This document shows positions 37,462 to 47,027 of a DNA stretch of 64,000 bases, piece by piece. The translations under genes and the position numbers were made by a program. The stretch spans positions 124,001 through 188,000 of the forward strand of contig NZ_JAKZGR010000003.1 in NCBI RefSeq assembly GCF_022549675.1, read 5' to 3'. Every line of letters starts with the position of its first letter. The stretch's first letter is position 1. The notes under the pieces were generated by a model. It had not been told where the DNA came from. It saw only the letters and a program-made list of their open reading frames with translations, and made no database searches. The DNA comes from Belliella kenyensis. GTDB taxonomy: Bacteria > Bacteroidota > Bacteroidia > Cytophagales > Cyclobacteriaceae.

Positions 37462-39294
37462 CTAAACTGTCTGCATTGAGGAAAGTTTCTTGTAAATACC
37501 TTCTTGCTCAATCAGCTCTTGGTGAGTACCTCTTTGTACAATTTTACCTTTCTGAACCACTAAAATCAAGTCTGCATGTTGAATCGTGCTAAGTCTATGT
37601 GCAATTACCAAAGTCGTTCTATTGGCCATGAGTTTGGTCAATGCTTCTTGTACCAAGTGTTCCGACTCTGAATCCAAGGCAGAGGTAGCCTCATCCAAGA
37701 TAAGAATTGGAGGATTTTTTAGCACTGCTCTTGCGATGCTTAGGCGCTGACGTTGTCCCCCGGATAGCTTCATGCCCCGCTCACCTATTGAAGTCTGGTA
37801 TCCTTTTTCTAATCCAACGATAAATTCATGAGCATTTGCAATTTTTGCAGCTTCAATTACCGCTTCCTCCGAGGTGTTTTCAAGTCCAAAGGCTATATTG
37901 TTGAACACTGTGTCATTGAATAATATTGACTCTTGGGTGACAATGCCCATCAAACTTCTTAGCTCTAGAAGGCGGAATTCGTGCAATGGAACCCCATCTA
38001 AGAGTATCTGTCCCTGGCTCGGGTCATAGAATCTAGGTACAAGATCTGCTATGGTAGATTTCCCTCCACCTGACTGACCTACCAGGGCTATTGTTTTACC
38101 TTTTTCAAGACTGAAGCTAATATCCTTGAGGACTAATTCTTTTTGATAACGGAAGCTGACTTTGTCGAAGGTTACTTCTTTTTCGAAGCCGGTTACAGGT
38201 TTTGGATGTGTTGGATTCTTAATCTTACTAGGTGTATCTACTACCTTGAAGATCCGCTCAGCGGAAGCTAATCCTCTTTGAATCACGCTTGCAGCTCTTG
38301 AGATCTCTTTGGCAGGGTTCAGTACTTGAGTGAATATGATGATATAGGTGATGAAATCACTTGCGCTCAAATCAGAATTATTACTCAAAACCAAGCTGCC
38401 CCCATAAATCAAAATTCCAGCTACTACCGATACACCCATAAATTGTGAAATGGGTGATGCTAATTCATTCTTTTTGGCCATAGATATATTGACCTCGGAA
38501 TAGTAGTCTGTCTCTTCGTCAAATTTTCCATTGACGTATTTCTGAGCACCAAATGCCTTAATTACCCTCATACCTCCGATGGTTTCATCCAAAATGTTCA
38601 CGATTCTACCTAATGATTCTTGACTTTCAACTGCCGTCTTTTTCAATCTTTTGGTAATCCCTCCTATGATTGCGCCTGAAATTGGGATGATCAGAATCGT
38701 GAAAAGGGTCAATTTGACAGACATAAAAAATAGAACAGCAAAGTACAAAATGATAGTGGCAGGTTCTCTAAATACTACACGAAGAGATTGAACAATACTA
38801 TTTTCAACTTCTTGGATATCGTTTGTCATTTTGGACATGAGGTCACCTTTTCTTTCACTCGAAAAATAACCAATATGCATTTCAGTAACATGACTGAAGA
38901 TGTCCATCCTCATTTTTTTGATGATCTCTGCTCTGACTCTTGCTAGAACTACACCTGATAGGTAGGCGAAAAGGTTAGAAAGAAAAACGGAGATAACTAT
39001 TATGATACATACATAAAGTAATGTGCCGAATTTCCCGTAAGTTTCAGCTACTTGATTGAAATAGAAATTGAATAGCTGTAAAAAATAATCTATCGTAAAC
39101 GAAAATTCTGGTACTTCTTGTGTTGTGACATATTGACTTGCATCCCCTTGTTCAAATATGACATCAAATAAGGGCTTCAATAAAGTGAAATTTAGTAAGC
39201 TAAAAATGATCGCTAATAGGGTATAGAAAATGTAAATTGGAATAAATCTCCCATAAGGTTTGGCATAGGAGAGTATTCTGAAATAAGTTTGCAT
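37462..39294 (-). CDS. MsbA-like ABC exporter (fused permease and ATPase)
   Basis: A 610-residue half-transporter that works as a homodimer. The first 340 residues hold six membrane helices (type IV exporter fold). The ATPase domain starts at about 365: Walker A GQSGGGKST, Q-loop TQESILFND, signature LSGGQRQR, Walker B ILILDEATSALD and H-loop IAHRLST are all intact. The closest well-known relatives are MsbA, which flips lipid A, and similar lipid or drug exporters. The neighbour upstream (39358) is a RemB/Wzi-like outer-membrane protein, which may point to lipid or envelope polysaccharide handling; that is inference. Confidence 0.93.
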   Translation of the reverse strand: MQTYFRILSYAKPYGRFIPIYIFYTLLAIIFSLLNFTLLKPLFDVIFEQGDASQYVTTQEVPEFSFTIDYFLQLFNFYFNQVAETYGKFGTLLYVCIIIVISVFLSNLFAYLSGVVLARVRAEIIKKMRMDIFSHVTEMHIGYFSSERKGDLMSKMTNDIQEVENSIVQSLRVVFREPATIILYFAVLFFMSVKLTLFTILIIPISGAIIGGITKRLKKTAVESQESLGRIVNILDETIGGMRVIKAFGAQKYVNGKFDEETDYYSEVNISMAKKNELASPISQFMGVSVVAGILIYGGSLVLSNNSDLSASDFITYIIIFTQVLNPAKEISRAASVIQRGLASAERIFKVVDTPSKIKNPTHPKPVTGFEKEVTFDKVSFRYQKELVLKDISFSLEKGKTIALVGQSGGGKSTIADLVPRFYDPSQGQILLDGVPLHEFRLLELRSLMGIVTQESILFNDTVFNNIAFGLENTSEEAVIEAAKIANAHEFIVGLEKGYQTSIGERGMKLSGGQRQRLSIARAVLKNPPILILDEATSALDSESEHLVQEALTKLMANRTTLVIAHRLSTIQHADLILVVQKGKIVQRGTHQELIEQEGIYKKLSSMQTV

Positions 39295-39357
39295 TTGGTT
39301 ATATTATATTTTGAGGACGCAAGTTAGTCAAATTTAAAATGCCTCCTTCATTACATA

Positions 39358-41043
39358 TTAATAATTGAATTCTTGCCTCACGATATTTAATCGTATTCCG
39401 AATTGTGAAAATGATTGAATTTCTGGAGAGTCAATGTTTTGTGCAGTTTTTCTTCTAAGTGTTTGACTGAAATCAAGGAACAAATTGTGCTTTAGCATAT
39501 AGCTTAGATTTACATTGCCCATCAAAACATTATTGGAAATACCTTGGCCTATAGTGTGACCAAAAAGTCCCATTCCTGTATTTGTCACTAACCTGTTCTT
39601 AAGTAAATCACCACCATAATTCGTCAGTTCGTCTGGGTCAGTTCCGAAGTTTTGATATATACCTGTAGCATGGATAAATACTTTTGGGGCTGGTTGATAT
39701 CTGATAATGCCTATCCATTCTCTGAAATTTGCTCCCAATGGATGTGCAAGCGGAGTGCGGTAATTATTGAATGCTTGGTATTCGAATTTCTCTTGATACG
39801 TATATGGTCTCGCTTGGTTGTACTCAAGCTGTAAATCTAAGTTCGCTATTTTGAACAGGTTGATGTATTTATAACCTAGTTGAATTGCATGCTTGTTACG
39901 ACTTGAGTTTTTTCCATCAATTCCGAAGAATTCATTAAAAACGAATTCATCTAAGGCAAATTGTCCATACAACTGCATGCCAGGAGTAAAGTTCCATTTT
40001 CCATCAAATCCCAACATCACTTTGTCTGGAGTGCCAAGCTGATGCTCTATCCATCTGTAAAAAATTACTGGATTTAAGTAATTCAAATCAAATTGATTAG
40101 CCATCACTGATTCAAAAACTCCAACGTTAAGCTTTTTGCCCAAATTGATGCCTAGTCTATGGTGACTAAACCACTTCTGAGGGTATCGCCCGTCGGTCGG
40201 TCTTTGCCTATTGTAGATCACATCGGCAGTCATTTGAGACCACAAGTTGGTCAAGTTAAACTTCCATATTTTTGTATTTAGCTTGAAGAAAACATAGGGA
40301 TTGGAAAAGTCTGACAAAATCATCGAGCGATATCCTTCACCAACAAAGTTTCTGTCATGTCCAAACTGCGCTTGAATGTGTTTGCTTACATTGAAGCTTA
40401 TGTGCCCCATGGCAGAGAAGTAACCGTAGCCTTCATTCCCATATTCTTTCCAAAAACCCTCACCAGGGACTGCTCCATTGGCTATAGCATATTCCTTTAC
40501 CCAGGAAGGGAAGACCGTTTGAGTCGTGGAGAGATAGGTGTAGAATCCAATTTTCTGATCTATAGATCCACGTAATTCAATGCCCCTTGTATTACGAAAT
40601 CTAAAATCATCTTCTCCAGACTCCTTGCCTGCTGATAGGTATATGACAGGATTGATATGTATATCAAAATTTTCGTCTCGGTAATGATACAAGTCCGCTT
40701 GCCTTCGATAGAGATTTTTGAATATGGGATTTCTCGAGCTTTCTGTATTATCCAAATTTTGTTCCCAGCTATCATTCAGTAGATAATTAGTATTAAATTG
40801 ATCTGATGCAGATTGCATAATCCTCGCAGAGTCACTAGCGTATTTATTCACCAACGCTGAGATTTGATCTCTTCTGTAAGGTTTGACAGTCGTGTGAAAC
40901 TCACTGTAGCTGATACCATCAATGATTTCATACCGCTCTATGAGGTGATAGTAATCTCTGTTGAACGGAGCGTAGGCAGCTTGAGCAAATAATTTCGCAT
41001 GGGATAGGGCGAAAAAAGTGATGAGCAAATAAAGGTTTTTCAT
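39358..41043 (-). CDS. RemB-like outer-membrane protein (Wzi-related barrel)
   Basis: A 561-residue outer-membrane beta-barrel with a signal peptide (cleavage after KLFAQA). It shows the pattern of RemB of Flavobacterium johnsoniae, for example IQAQFGHDRNFVGEGYRSMI followed by LSDFSNPYVFF, and the related capsule-assembly Wzi fold with repeated antiparallel strands and an aromatic C-terminus (GIRLNIVRQEFNY). RemB is a mobile surface protein needed for some gliding and biofilm traits. The gene is single or the first of a unit with the ABC exporter 63 bases downstream. Family call is by recognition of conserved stretches. Confidence 0.82.
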   Translation of the reverse strand: MKNLYLLITFFALSHAKLFAQAAYAPFNRDYYHLIERYEIIDGISYSEFHTTVKPYRRDQISALVNKYASDSARIMQSASDQFNTNYLLNDSWEQNLDNTESSRNPIFKNLYRRQADLYHYRDENFDIHINPVIYLSAGKESGEDDFRFRNTRGIELRGSIDQKIGFYTYLSTTQTVFPSWVKEYAIANGAVPGEGFWKEYGNEGYGYFSAMGHISFNVSKHIQAQFGHDRNFVGEGYRSMILSDFSNPYVFFKLNTKIWKFNLTNLWSQMTADVIYNRQRPTDGRYPQKWFSHHRLGINLGKKLNVGVFESVMANQFDLNYLNPVIFYRWIEHQLGTPDKVMLGFDGKWNFTPGMQLYGQFALDEFVFNEFFGIDGKNSSRNKHAIQLGYKYINLFKIANLDLQLEYNQARPYTYQEKFEYQAFNNYRTPLAHPLGANFREWIGIIRYQPAPKVFIHATGIYQNFGTDPDELTNYGGDLLKNRLVTNTGMGLFGHTIGQGISNNVLMGNVNLSYMLKHNLFLDFSQTLRRKTAQNIDSPEIQSFSQFGIRLNIVRQEFNY

Positions 41044-41178
41044 GAGGTGATTTTCTTTTCAAGAATCGTAAATCTATAAAAAGTAGTGTGAATTCAGATG
41101 CTTTAGATTCCAATTGAGTATATTTGTAAAAATAAATTTCAGAATAAAGCAAAGTTTTTGATAAAATCAAGAAATAGA

Positions 41179-41210
41179 TTTGGAAGGTTTTTTAAAAAAG
41201 GATAACTTTG
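41179..41210 (+). promoter_or_regulatory. Bacteroidota-type promoter of rpmE2
   Basis: TTTG (41179-41182), 20 bases, TAACTTTG (41203-41210). This matches the main-sigma consensus of Bacteroidota (-33 TTTG, -7 TAnnTTTG) in both elements and spacing, and lies 42 bases before the rpmE2 start. Confidence 0.75.
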
Positions 41211-41252
41211 TGCCTCATTTGAAAAAAGCGATACAAGATAAATAATAATACA

Positions 41253-41498
41253 ATGAAAAAAGATATTCATCCAAACTACAGAGATGTCGTATTCTATGAT
41301 ACCTCTAGCGAATATAAATTCTTGACGAAGTCAACTATCGAAACCAACGAAACAATCGAGTGGGAAGATGGAAAGCAATACCCAGTATTCAAAATAGAAG
41401 TAAGTTCAAATTCTCATCCTTTCTACACAGGTAAGAAAATGTTGTTGGATACTGCTGGTAGAGTTGAGAAGTTCAACAAAAGATACGCGAAGAAGTAA
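41253..41498 (+). CDS. rpmE2: ribosomal protein bL31, type B
   Basis: An 81-residue bL31 of the type B form: [39 protein letters not shown] and [13 protein letters not shown] are characteristic. The zinc-binding CxxC of type A is absent, as expected of the C-minus paralogue, so it does not need zinc. It has its own promoter and terminator. Confidence 0.98.
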   Translation: MKKDIHPNYRDVVFYDTSSEYKFLTKSTIETNETIEWEDGKQYPVFKIEVSSNSHPFYTGKKMLLDTAGRVEKFNKRYAKK

Positions 41499-41522
41499 TT
41501 TACAATACTTCAATAATTGTTT

Positions 41523-41567
41523 TAAAAAGTCTCTGGGGAGTTGTATTCCGAGAGACTTTTTTATTTT
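41523..41567 (+). terminator. rho-independent terminator of rpmE2
   Basis: AAGTCTCT (41527-41534) pairs with AGAGACTT (41550-41557), followed by TTTTTATTTTT. It ends just before the ATG of the next gene at 41574. Confidence 0.88.
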
Positions 41568-41573
41568 TGTGTC

Positions 41574-42773
41574 ATGGACAATTTGATTTTATTTGATGAC
41601 CCTGCTATCAGAGGTTCATTATTGCCTTTTACATTTACAAGGCCAGTAGCTGCTATCAGGGTTGGGATCATGACTATTTCCGAAAAATGGGAAAAAATCA
41701 CAAATTCTACCATCGGCTATTTTACACAAGATTACTTAGCTTCAAAATATCCGCACGACTCACAGCCCTCGATCATGGTGAATGGTTCCTTGTGCCCCAA
41801 TCAAGAGCTTTGGGATACAATTTCCAGGCTAGAGCCTTCTCAAGCGTTGTGGGCTGGGAATTTGTTGATAGCGACTCATTGTGAATCTCCAGCCTCTTTC
41901 ACCATAGAATGGGCAAAAAGCAAAGAGTCTCTTTCTTTCTCGGGAGAGGTGAGATCGATCCAAAAGATCTGGAATATTTTTGAATTTAATTCTTCAGAGA
42001 TCAAAGCAGATTTCTCAAGAATAACTTCTGGTAGAACTTCAATCGGGATAGAAGATAAGCATACCGTAATTTATGGTGAAGATCAAATATTTGTAGAACC
42101 TGGAGCCAAAATCAAAGCAGCAGTTCTCAATGCTGAAAATGGCCCTATTTATATTGGTCGAAATTCAGAAATCCAAGAGGGAGCTTTGATAAGAGGGCCA
42201 TTTGCACTATGTGAAGGATCCACGGTCAATATGGGGGCAAAAATGCGTGGAGATACTACTATAGGCCCTCACTCCAAAGTAGGTGGAGAGGTCTCCAACT
42301 CGGTGATATTTGGGTACAGTAATAAAGGACATGATGGATTCATGGGAAATTCTGTATTAGGAGAATGGTGTAACTTAGGTGCCGATACCAATACTTCCAA
42401 TCTAAAAAACAATTACGCTGACGTCAAGGTATGGGATTATACCAAAGGAGGTTTTTCCAATACTGGTTTGCAATTTTGTGGCCTGATGATGGGAGATCAC
42501 TCCAAGTCTGGGATCAATACCATGTTCAATACTGGAACTGTCATAGGCGTAGGTGCAAATGTCTTCGGTGATGGGTATCCGAGAAATTTCGTACCATCAT
42601 TCTCTTGGGGAGGAGCAGCGGGATTTAGTACTTTTCAATTGAGAAAATTCGAAGAGGTAGCGATAGCGGTGATGGGAAGAAGAAATAAAGAATACAATAA
42701 CATAGAAAAGGATATCATTCAGAGGGTATTTGAGCTTACCAAGCATTACCGAATTTGGGACAAATCGATTTAA
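41574..42773 (+). CDS. GlmU-like putative sugar-nucleotidyltransferase
   Basis: A 399-residue protein of the GlmU-like family common in Bacteroidota. I start at ATG 41574 (MDNLILFDDPAIRGSLLPFT), after the rpmE2 terminator, not at 41541. The N-terminal part has a degenerate nucleotidyltransferase beginning (LPFTFTRPVAAIRVGIMTIS) and the C-terminal half is a left-handed beta-helix of hexapeptide repeats (about 185-360: AVLNAENGPIYIGRNSEIQE; GAKMRGDTTIGPHSKVGGEV). It probably handles an acylated or activated sugar for cell-envelope synthesis. The usual GlmU pyrophosphorylase signature is not complete, so exact activity is open. First gene of a long + strand run to 47.9 kb. Confidence 0.85.
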   Translation: MDNLILFDDPAIRGSLLPFTFTRPVAAIRVGIMTISEKWEKITNSTIGYFTQDYLASKYPHDSQPSIMVNGSLCPNQELWDTISRLEPSQALWAGNLLIATHCESPASFTIEWAKSKESLSFSGEVRSIQKIWNIFEFNSSEIKADFSRITSGRTSIGIEDKHTVIYGEDQIFVEPGAKIKAAVLNAENGPIYIGRNSEIQEGALIRGPFALCEGSTVNMGAKMRGDTTIGPHSKVGGEVSNSVIFGYSNKGHDGFMGNSVLGEWCNLGADTNTSNLKNNYADVKVWDYTKGGFSNTGLQFCGLMMGDHSKSGINTMFNTGTVIGVGANVFGDGYPRNFVPSFSWGGAAGFSTFQLRKFEEVAIAVMGRRNKEYNNIEKDIIQRVFELTKHYRIWDKSI

Positions 42774-42782
42774 TCTACCACT

Positions 42783-43919
42783 ATGCTATTTTCTTCGATA
42801 CCAGGACTTGATGAAGTCAAAGAAAAAATCATTAATGCAGTGAAGAGTAATCACCTCGCACATGCTTTACTCTTTCATGGGCCCGAGGGCTCAGCGAATC
42901 TTCAGATGGCTCTTGCATTATCGACATATTTGCACTGTCAGAATCCTGGAGAGACTGATGCCTGTGGTACATGTCCATCTTGTCAAAAGATGGCCAAACT
43001 GGTGCATCCAGATATGAACTTTGTCATGCCAGCACCCGGAGATGAGAAGGAAGATGATGAAAAAAAGAAAAAGGTCGATTTTGTAGCTTCATTTAGAGAT
43101 TTTGCCATCAATCAGCCTTTTGGAAATATTTCGGATTGGATTTATTTCAATGAAATTGATAAGAAACAGCTTAATATTTCAAAAGGCTCGGCTCGTAATA
43201 TCATGCGAACCATATCTCTTAAGTCTTTTGAGGGAGGATATAAAATCATGATGATATGGGGTGTAGAGTATATGAATACCGCTGCTGCCAATGCACTGCT
43301 CAAAGTTTTGGAAGAGCCACCTGAAAAAACATTGTTTTTATTACTTACATCCCAACCAGAGCAGCTTCTCACTACGATTCTCTCACGAACCCAAAAGGTA
43401 ATGGTGAGGGCATTTTCCGATGAGGAAATCAAGGATCATCTCGTGTCTGAAGGAATGTGCTCCAAGGAAGCTGCTGAGCAAATTGCTCCTTTGGCAGATG
43501 GAAGTATGCGAGAAGCGTTTCGTATGATAGATCAAGTACAAGACGAAAATACGCTTCAAGTTAGAGACTGGTATAGAGATTGCTTTAGCCTTAGTATAAG
43601 TAAGCTTTTGTCTAGAGCGGATGATTTTTCCAAAAAAGATAAAGAAGCTCAAAAATCTTTCTTACTTACAGGAATGAATGTACTTCGGGAAGTCATGCTC
43701 AGTAAGTCCCAACTTGTCTCTTTGATGAGAAGTGGTGCTGAGGAAAGAGATTTCATAGAAAAGTTAGGCGTACATGTACTAGACGCTGAGAAAATCCAAG
43801 ACATGTATCATCAGCTGAATTCCTCGCATTACCATTTGGAAAGAAATGCAAGTTCAAAAATTTTATTCACAGATTTGTCATTCCAATTGGCGAGGATCCT
43901 AAGAAGAAAAACGAATTAA
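42783..43919 (+). CDS. holB: DNA polymerase III delta-prime subunit
   Basis: A 378-residue clamp-loader subunit. AAA+ start LAHALLFHGPEGSANLQMAL has the degenerate P-loop of delta-prime, followed by the four-cysteine zinc module CQNPGETDACGTCPSCQ and HPDMNFVMPAP. The sensor region ANALLKVLEEPPEKTLFLLL and TILSRTQKVMV (SRC-like, here SRT) is clear. It opens and loads the beta sliding clamp with DnaX and HolA. Gap of 9 bases from the preceding gene. Confidence 0.95.
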   Translation: MLFSSIPGLDEVKEKIINAVKSNHLAHALLFHGPEGSANLQMALALSTYLHCQNPGETDACGTCPSCQKMAKLVHPDMNFVMPAPGDEKEDDEKKKKVDFVASFRDFAINQPFGNISDWIYFNEIDKKQLNISKGSARNIMRTISLKSFEGGYKIMMIWGVEYMNTAAANALLKVLEEPPEKTLFLLLTSQPEQLLTTILSRTQKVMVRAFSDEEIKDHLVSEGMCSKEAAEQIAPLADGSMREAFRMIDQVQDENTLQVRDWYRDCFSLSISKLLSRADDFSKKDKEAQKSFLLTGMNVLREVMLSKSQLVSLMRSGAEERDFIEKLGVHVLDAEKIQDMYHQLNSSHYHLERNASSKILFTDLSFQLARILRRKTN

Positions 43920-43922
43920 TTC

Positions 43923-44357
43923 ATGGAAAAGAAGATTATTGGCAGAAAAGAAAAGATTGATCTGCCAACTTGGGGATTGAAGAATCTATCTGCCAAGGTA
44001 GATACAGGTGCTTACACAAGTTCAATTCATTGTCAATATGCAGAAGAAAGGGAAGTAGAGGGAGTTATGACTCTATTTTATAAGGTACTATCTCCAAGTC
44101 ATAAGAGGTACAAGGATATAACCTATTCAACTACATCTTACACTCAAAAAAAAGTTAAAAATTCCTTTGGCCAAGCGGAAGTACGGTATAAAATTACTAC
44201 AAAAGTCTGTATGTTTGGTGAAGAGTTTGAAGCTGAATTTACTTTAACAGACAGGTCAAAAATGAGAAATGCAATTCTTATTGGGCGGAAAATGGTTCAA
44301 GGCAAGTTTTTAGTAGATGTCTCAGCAATAAACCTGTCACAAAAATCAAAAAAATGA
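43923..44357 (+). CDS. ATP-dependent zinc protease family protein (RimB-like)
   Basis: A 144-residue protein of the retropepsin-like family PF05618: [20 protein letters not shown], then [12 protein letters not shown] with the catalytic-type DTGA motif, and [20 protein letters not shown]. In proteobacteria this family (RimB) is encoded with RimK and alters its output. Here its stop overlaps the rimK start by 4 bases, so the link is conserved across phyla. Probably cytoplasmic. The name protease follows family habit; proteolysis is not proven for the group. Confidence 0.92.
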   Translation: MEKKIIGRKEKIDLPTWGLKNLSAKVDTGAYTSSIHCQYAEEREVEGVMTLFYKVLSPSHKRYKDITYSTTSYTQKKVKNSFGQAEVRYKITTKVCMFGEEFEAEFTLTDRSKMRNAILIGRKMVQGKFLVDVSAINLSQKSKK

Positions 44358-45262
44358 AAATCGCAATATTATCAAGGAACTCTCAGCTGTATTCCACAAA
44401 GAGATTGAACGAAGCTATTTTGGCAGCTGGTCATGAATCTATGATCGTAGATCATTCTCTTTGTGATATTATCATAGAGCAGGAAGGCCCTTCCATAATT
44501 TATAAAGGAGAGAAATTGATTGGTGTAGATGCTATCATTCCTAGGATAGGTGCTTCAGTGACTTTTTATGGTACTGCGGTGGTACGTCAGTTCGAATTGA
44601 TGGGCGCATTTTCTGCTGTAGAGTCACAGGCAATAGTAAGAAGTAGGGATAAATTACGATCACTTCAGATTTTATCGAAAGCAGGCTTAGGTATGCCCAA
44701 GACCGCCTTTACAAATTTTTCAAAAGGTGGTGAAAAGACCTTAATTGAGCAAGTGGGAGGAGCTCCATTGATTATTAAGCTATTGGAAGGAACTCAGGGT
44801 CTAGGGGTAGTTTTGGCAGAGACAAAGAAAGCTGGACAGTCTGTTATTGAGGCTTTTCATGGTTTGAAGGCAAGAATAATCGTCCAAGAATTTATCAAAG
44901 AAGCCAAAGGAGCAGATATCAGGGCATTTATTGTAAATGGTAAGGTAGTGGGCGCAATGAAGCGACAAGGAGCTGAGGGTGAGTTTAGATCAAACTTGCA
45001 CAGAGGAGGAAAAGCCACTGTTATCCGATTGAGTAGGGCTGAAAAACAAGCAGCTTTAGGAGCAGCTCGTGCACTTGGTCTAGATATTGCTGGGGTGGAT
45101 ATGCTCCAATCGGCAAGAGGTCCCCTGATCTTAGAAGTAAACAGTTCCCCAGGTTTGGAAGGAATAGAAAAAGCTACAGGTGTCAATATTGCAGGAGAAA
45201 TAGTGAAGTTCATAGAAGAATCAGTCAATAAAAAGACGACTAAAAGGAAAATTAGAGAATAA
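44354..45262 (+). CDS. rimK: RimK-family alpha-L-glutamate ligase
   Basis: A 302-residue ATP-grasp ligase that in E. coli adds glutamate residues to the C-terminus of ribosomal protein S6. N-terminal domain [23 protein letters not shown]-grasp elements [40 protein letters not shown] and the metal-binding [18 protein letters not shown] are intact. Full length (E. coli 300). Coupled to the RimB-like gene upstream and to hemC downstream (1-base overlap). Confidence 0.95.
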   Translation: MKIAILSRNSQLYSTKRLNEAILAAGHESMIVDHSLCDIIIEQEGPSIIYKGEKLIGVDAIIPRIGASVTFYGTAVVRQFELMGAFSAVESQAIVRSRDKLRSLQILSKAGLGMPKTAFTNFSKGGEKTLIEQVGGAPLIIKLLEGTQGLGVVLAETKKAGQSVIEAFHGLKARIIVQEFIKEAKGADIRAFIVNGKVVGAMKRQGAEGEFRSNLHRGGKATVIRLSRAEKQAALGAARALGLDIAGVDMLQSARGPLILEVNSSPGLEGIEKATGVNIAGEIVKFIEESVNKKTTKRKIRE

Positions 45263-46197
45263 TGCAGACCGTAAAAATTGGTACTAGGGGCAGTAAGCTT
45301 GCTCTCTGGCAAGCATACCATGTTGCTGATTTACTAGAAAAAAATGGTATAGCCTCAGAGATAATTATCATAGAAACAAAAGGTGATAAGATTCTTGACG
45401 TATCTATTGCAAAGATTGGAAGCAAGGGTGTTTTTACTGAAGAGCTTGAAGATCAGCTAGCTTCAGGAGTGATAGATATTGCCGTACATAGCGCCAAGGA
45501 CATGCAATCTTCACTTCCTGATGGTTTTGACTTGATTGCTTTTACAGAGCGAGAAAAAGTGAACGATATCATCTTGAGTCACTTAGAGGATATTGATTAT
45601 ACAGATACAAGCAAACCACTGATATTAGGGACATCTTCTACCAGGAGAGTTGCTACTTTAAAGCATTTCTATCCACATATCAAAACAGTGGAAGTGCGTG
45701 GGAATCTCCAGACCAGAATATCAAAAATGGAATCTGGAGTATGTGATGCCTTACTTTTGGCCTATGCAGGTGCGCACAGAATGGGCTATGATAGCATGAT
45801 CCGAGCAGAATTGTCTCTTGATGAGTTTACTCCAGCAGTGGGTCAAGGTTCTGTGGCCATAGAAGCAGCATCAACTTTAGATAAAGCTTTGAAAGCCAAA
45901 ATTGTGGAAGCTACACATCACAAGACGACGGGCTATCGACTTCTGGCTGAGCGAGCATATTTGAGAGTGCTTGAAGGAGGATGTAGCATACCGGTTTTTG
46001 CACTTGCAGATTGTAAAGAAGAGATGCTTACAATCAAAGGGGGTATAGTGTCTCTAGATGGATCAGAGAGAATCATCCATGAAGTGACAGGAAATGTAAA
46101 AGATGCAGAATTGCTTGGTTTCAAACTAGCTGACAAAGTATTACAGTCTGGTGGAGATAGGATTTTGAAGTCAATCAAAAACGCTTTGAATAAATAA
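45262..46197 (+). CDS. hemC: hydroxymethylbilane synthase
   Basis: A 311-residue porphobilinogen deaminase that joins four porphobilinogen units in haem synthesis. Visible: KIGTRGSKLALWQAYHVADL, IAVHSAKDMQSSLPDG, LGTSSTRRVATLKHFYPHIK, EVRGNLQTRISKM and the dipyrromethane-cofactor cysteine in LEGGCSIPVFA. Length normal. It overlaps rimK by one base and the next gene's start by one, so it is within the same transcript. No other hem gene is near. Confidence 0.97.
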   Translation: MQTVKIGTRGSKLALWQAYHVADLLEKNGIASEIIIIETKGDKILDVSIAKIGSKGVFTEELEDQLASGVIDIAVHSAKDMQSSLPDGFDLIAFTEREKVNDIILSHLEDIDYTDTSKPLILGTSSTRRVATLKHFYPHIKTVEVRGNLQTRISKMESGVCDALLLAYAGAHRMGYDSMIRAELSLDEFTPAVGQGSVAIEAASTLDKALKAKIVEATHHKTTGYRLLAERAYLRVLEGGCSIPVFALADCKEEMLTIKGGIVSLDGSERIIHEVTGNVKDAELLGFKLADKVLQSGGDRILKSIKNALNK

Positions 46198-47027
46198 TGA
46201 AAACTATTCATATTATTGCTGTATTGGCCCTTTTGATGATGGGCTGCTCTGTGGAGAAGGACTATTTGATCAAAATCGAAACTAGGCACGGAGAAATGTA
46301 TGCGGTATTGTTTGACGATACACCAAAGCATAAGAAAAATTTCATTGAACTAGCTGAAAAGGGTAGGTTTGATTCTACTGAGTTTCATAGGGTGATAGAA
46401 AATTTCATGATTCAGGGTGGCGATGTATTTGCCAAAGAAGGCTTGCCTAGAGATCAATGGTATACAATTCCTGCTGAAATTTCATCCAATAGAATGCATG
46501 CGAAAGGTATGATTGCAGCTGCAAGAATGGGAGATAACGTGAATCCAGAAAAGGCATCCAGTGGTTCACAGTTTTATATTGTACAAGGCAAAGTCTATGA
46601 CAGGGATGAGTTGACCACAGACATGAGACAGCTTGGTGCCCGATTCAATCAATATTTACAGTTGGGTAGTAACAAAGAGCTGAAAGAAAAGTATACTCAA
46701 CTATACAATGAGGGATCATTTGATCTAATGAATAAGATGCTGCTTGAGCACAAGGAGAAGTTAGAAGATTTTTACAACATTATACTTGGTAAAGAGATCA
46801 AAAAGGATCGTGTAGAGGCCTACAGTACTATAGGTGGTGTTCCTCACTTGGATGATGAGTACACAGTTTTTGGTCAATTGATCAAAGGTCTTGATGTGAT
46901 GGAGCAGATTGCTAAAGAAAAGACGGGATCTCAAGACAAGCCATTGGAAACAGTCTACATGAAAGTGACAGTTTCCCAAATGACCAAGAAAAAAATCACC
47001 AAGGACTATGGATATTCATATGAGTAA
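46197..47027 (+). CDS. cyclophilin-type peptidyl-prolyl isomerase, lipoprotein
   Basis: A 276-residue cyclophilin with a lipoprotein leader (LLMMGCSVEKDY, Cys17 or so), so periplasmic and membrane-tethered. The core is recognisable: FHRVIENFMIQGGD, ASSGSQFYIVQGK and YTVFGQLIKGLDVMEQIA. Between the two halves lies an insertion of about 70 helical residues (DRDELTTDMRQLGARFNQYL to HKEKLEDFYNIILG), seen in Bacteroidota forms. It helps proline isomerisation in folding envelope proteins. Start overlaps the hemC stop. Confidence 0.93.
   Translation: MKTIHIIAVLALLMMGCSVEKDYLIKIETRHGEMYAVLFDDTPKHKKNFIELAEKGRFDSTEFHRVIENFMIQGGDVFAKEGLPRDQWYTIPAEISSNRMHAKGMIAAARMGDNVNPEKASSGSQFYIVQGKVYDRDELTTDMRQLGARFNQYLQLGSNKELKEKYTQLYNEGSFDLMNKMLLEHKEKLEDFYNIILGKEIKKDRVEAYSTIGGVPHLDDEYTVFGQLIKGLDVMEQIAKEKTGSQDKPLETVYMKVTVSQMTKKKITKDYGYSYE

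Noticed and set aside
44857-45321. 154-codon - strand frame opposite rimK
   Set aside because: Falls within the ATP-grasp domain of a secure gene and has no features of its own.
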